Under the pieces are notes generated by a model. The model made no database searches. It was not told where the DNA came from and saw nothing but the letters and a program-made list of their open reading frames with translations. A program made the translations under genes and the position numbers. Shown here piece by piece: positions 5,781-5,978 of a DNA stretch of 5,978 nucleotides. Each line of letters opens with the position of its first letter. Position 1 is the stretch's first letter. The DNA comes from an uncultured Clostridia bacterium (GTDB taxonomy: Bacteria; Bacillota; Clostridia; Oscillospirales; Acutalibacteraceae). Location of the stretch: the NCBI GenBank assembly GCA_947628595.1, contig CANRAN010000084.1:1-5978 (forward strand). Reading direction: 5' to 3'.

Positions 5781-5978
5781 ATGTTTGTGGATACAGCTAA
5801 AATATTTATAAAAGCAGGTGACGGCGGTGACGGTGCAGTTGCCTTTCACAGAGAAAAATATGTTGCCTCGGGCGGACCTGACGGCGGTGACGGCGGCAGG
5901 GGAGGAAATATTGTATTTGTTGCGGATGATAATCTTTCCACACTTGCCGATTTCAGATATAAAAGGAAATATGTCGCC
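5781..5978 (+). CDS. obg: Obg family GTPase (ObgE/CgtA), N-terminal part, cut by window end
   Basis: Obg is an essential GTPase that associates with the 50S ribosomal subunit and links ribosome assembly to growth and stress responses. Only the first 66 codons are present. They show the glycine-rich Obg fold: MFVDTAKIFIKAGDGGDGAV at residues 1-20, then FHREKYVASGGPDGGDGGRGG, and the strand IVFVADDNLSTLADFRYKRKY. The family usually has about 330-430 residues, with the GTPase domain after roughly residue 158, so that part lies outside the window. Obg typically lies near rplU-rpmA in Firmicutes; here the glycosyltransferase gene separates them. No start problem is seen. Confidence 0.97.
   Translation, partial: MFVDTAKIFIKAGDGGDGAVAFHREKYVASGGPDGGDGGRGGNIVFVADDNLSTLADFRYKRKYVA

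Noticed and set aside
5819..5893. Direct repeat TGACGGCGGTGACGG at 5819-5833 and 5879-5893
   Set aside because: It is explained by the coding of the Gly-Asp-Gly repeats in the Obg fold, which are conserved at the protein level, and is not a mobile or regulatory repeat.

Overview
The window comes from a low-to-moderate GC bacterium, most likely a Firmicute of class Clostridia. The evidence is the Firmicute-type block rplU-prp-rpmA followed by obg, an L27 with the cleavable N-terminal extension, strong GGAGG-type ribosome binding sites, and a leader upstream of rplU that resembles the Firmicute L21 leader. I cannot assign a genus from the sequence alone. All genes lie on the + strand.

Region 1 (1-2722) is the end of an aromatic amino acid operon: the 3' part of aroA (EPSP synthase), aroC (chorismate synthase) and pheA (fused chorismate mutase, prephenate dehydratase and ACT domain). 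These are consecutive steps from shikimate-3-phosphate through EPSP, chorismate and prephenate to phenylpyruvate. aroC overlaps the end of aroA by 17 bases, and pheA follows 23 bases after aroC, so the three are probably co-transcribed.

Region 2 (2723-3850) begins with a small palindrome and a near-consensus promoter. A structured 5' leader follows, then rplU (L21), prp (the cysteine protease that trims L27) and rpmA (L27 precursor). The rplU stop overlaps the prp start, and the rpmA ribosome binding site lies inside the end of prp, so translation is tightly coupled. A large hairpin with a T tract follows rpmA and probably terminates the unit.

Region 3 (3851-5764) is a separate promoter and one AT-rich gene for a large polytopic membrane protein that looks like a GT-C (GT39/PMT-type) glycosyltransferase. 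It sits between rpmA and obg, which are usually close neighbours in Firmicutes. Its base composition differs visibly from the flanking housekeeping genes, so it looks like an insertion or accessory gene.

Region 4 (5781-end) is the start of obg (obgE/cgtA), the ribosome-associated GTPase, cut by the window edge.

Most of the window is ordinary housekeeping DNA. The places worth a second look are the rplU leader, the terminator/promoter region at 3787-3908 with mutually exclusive pairings, and the inserted glycosyltransferase. I found no tRNA, rRNA, CRISPR array, insertion sequence or convincing new system.
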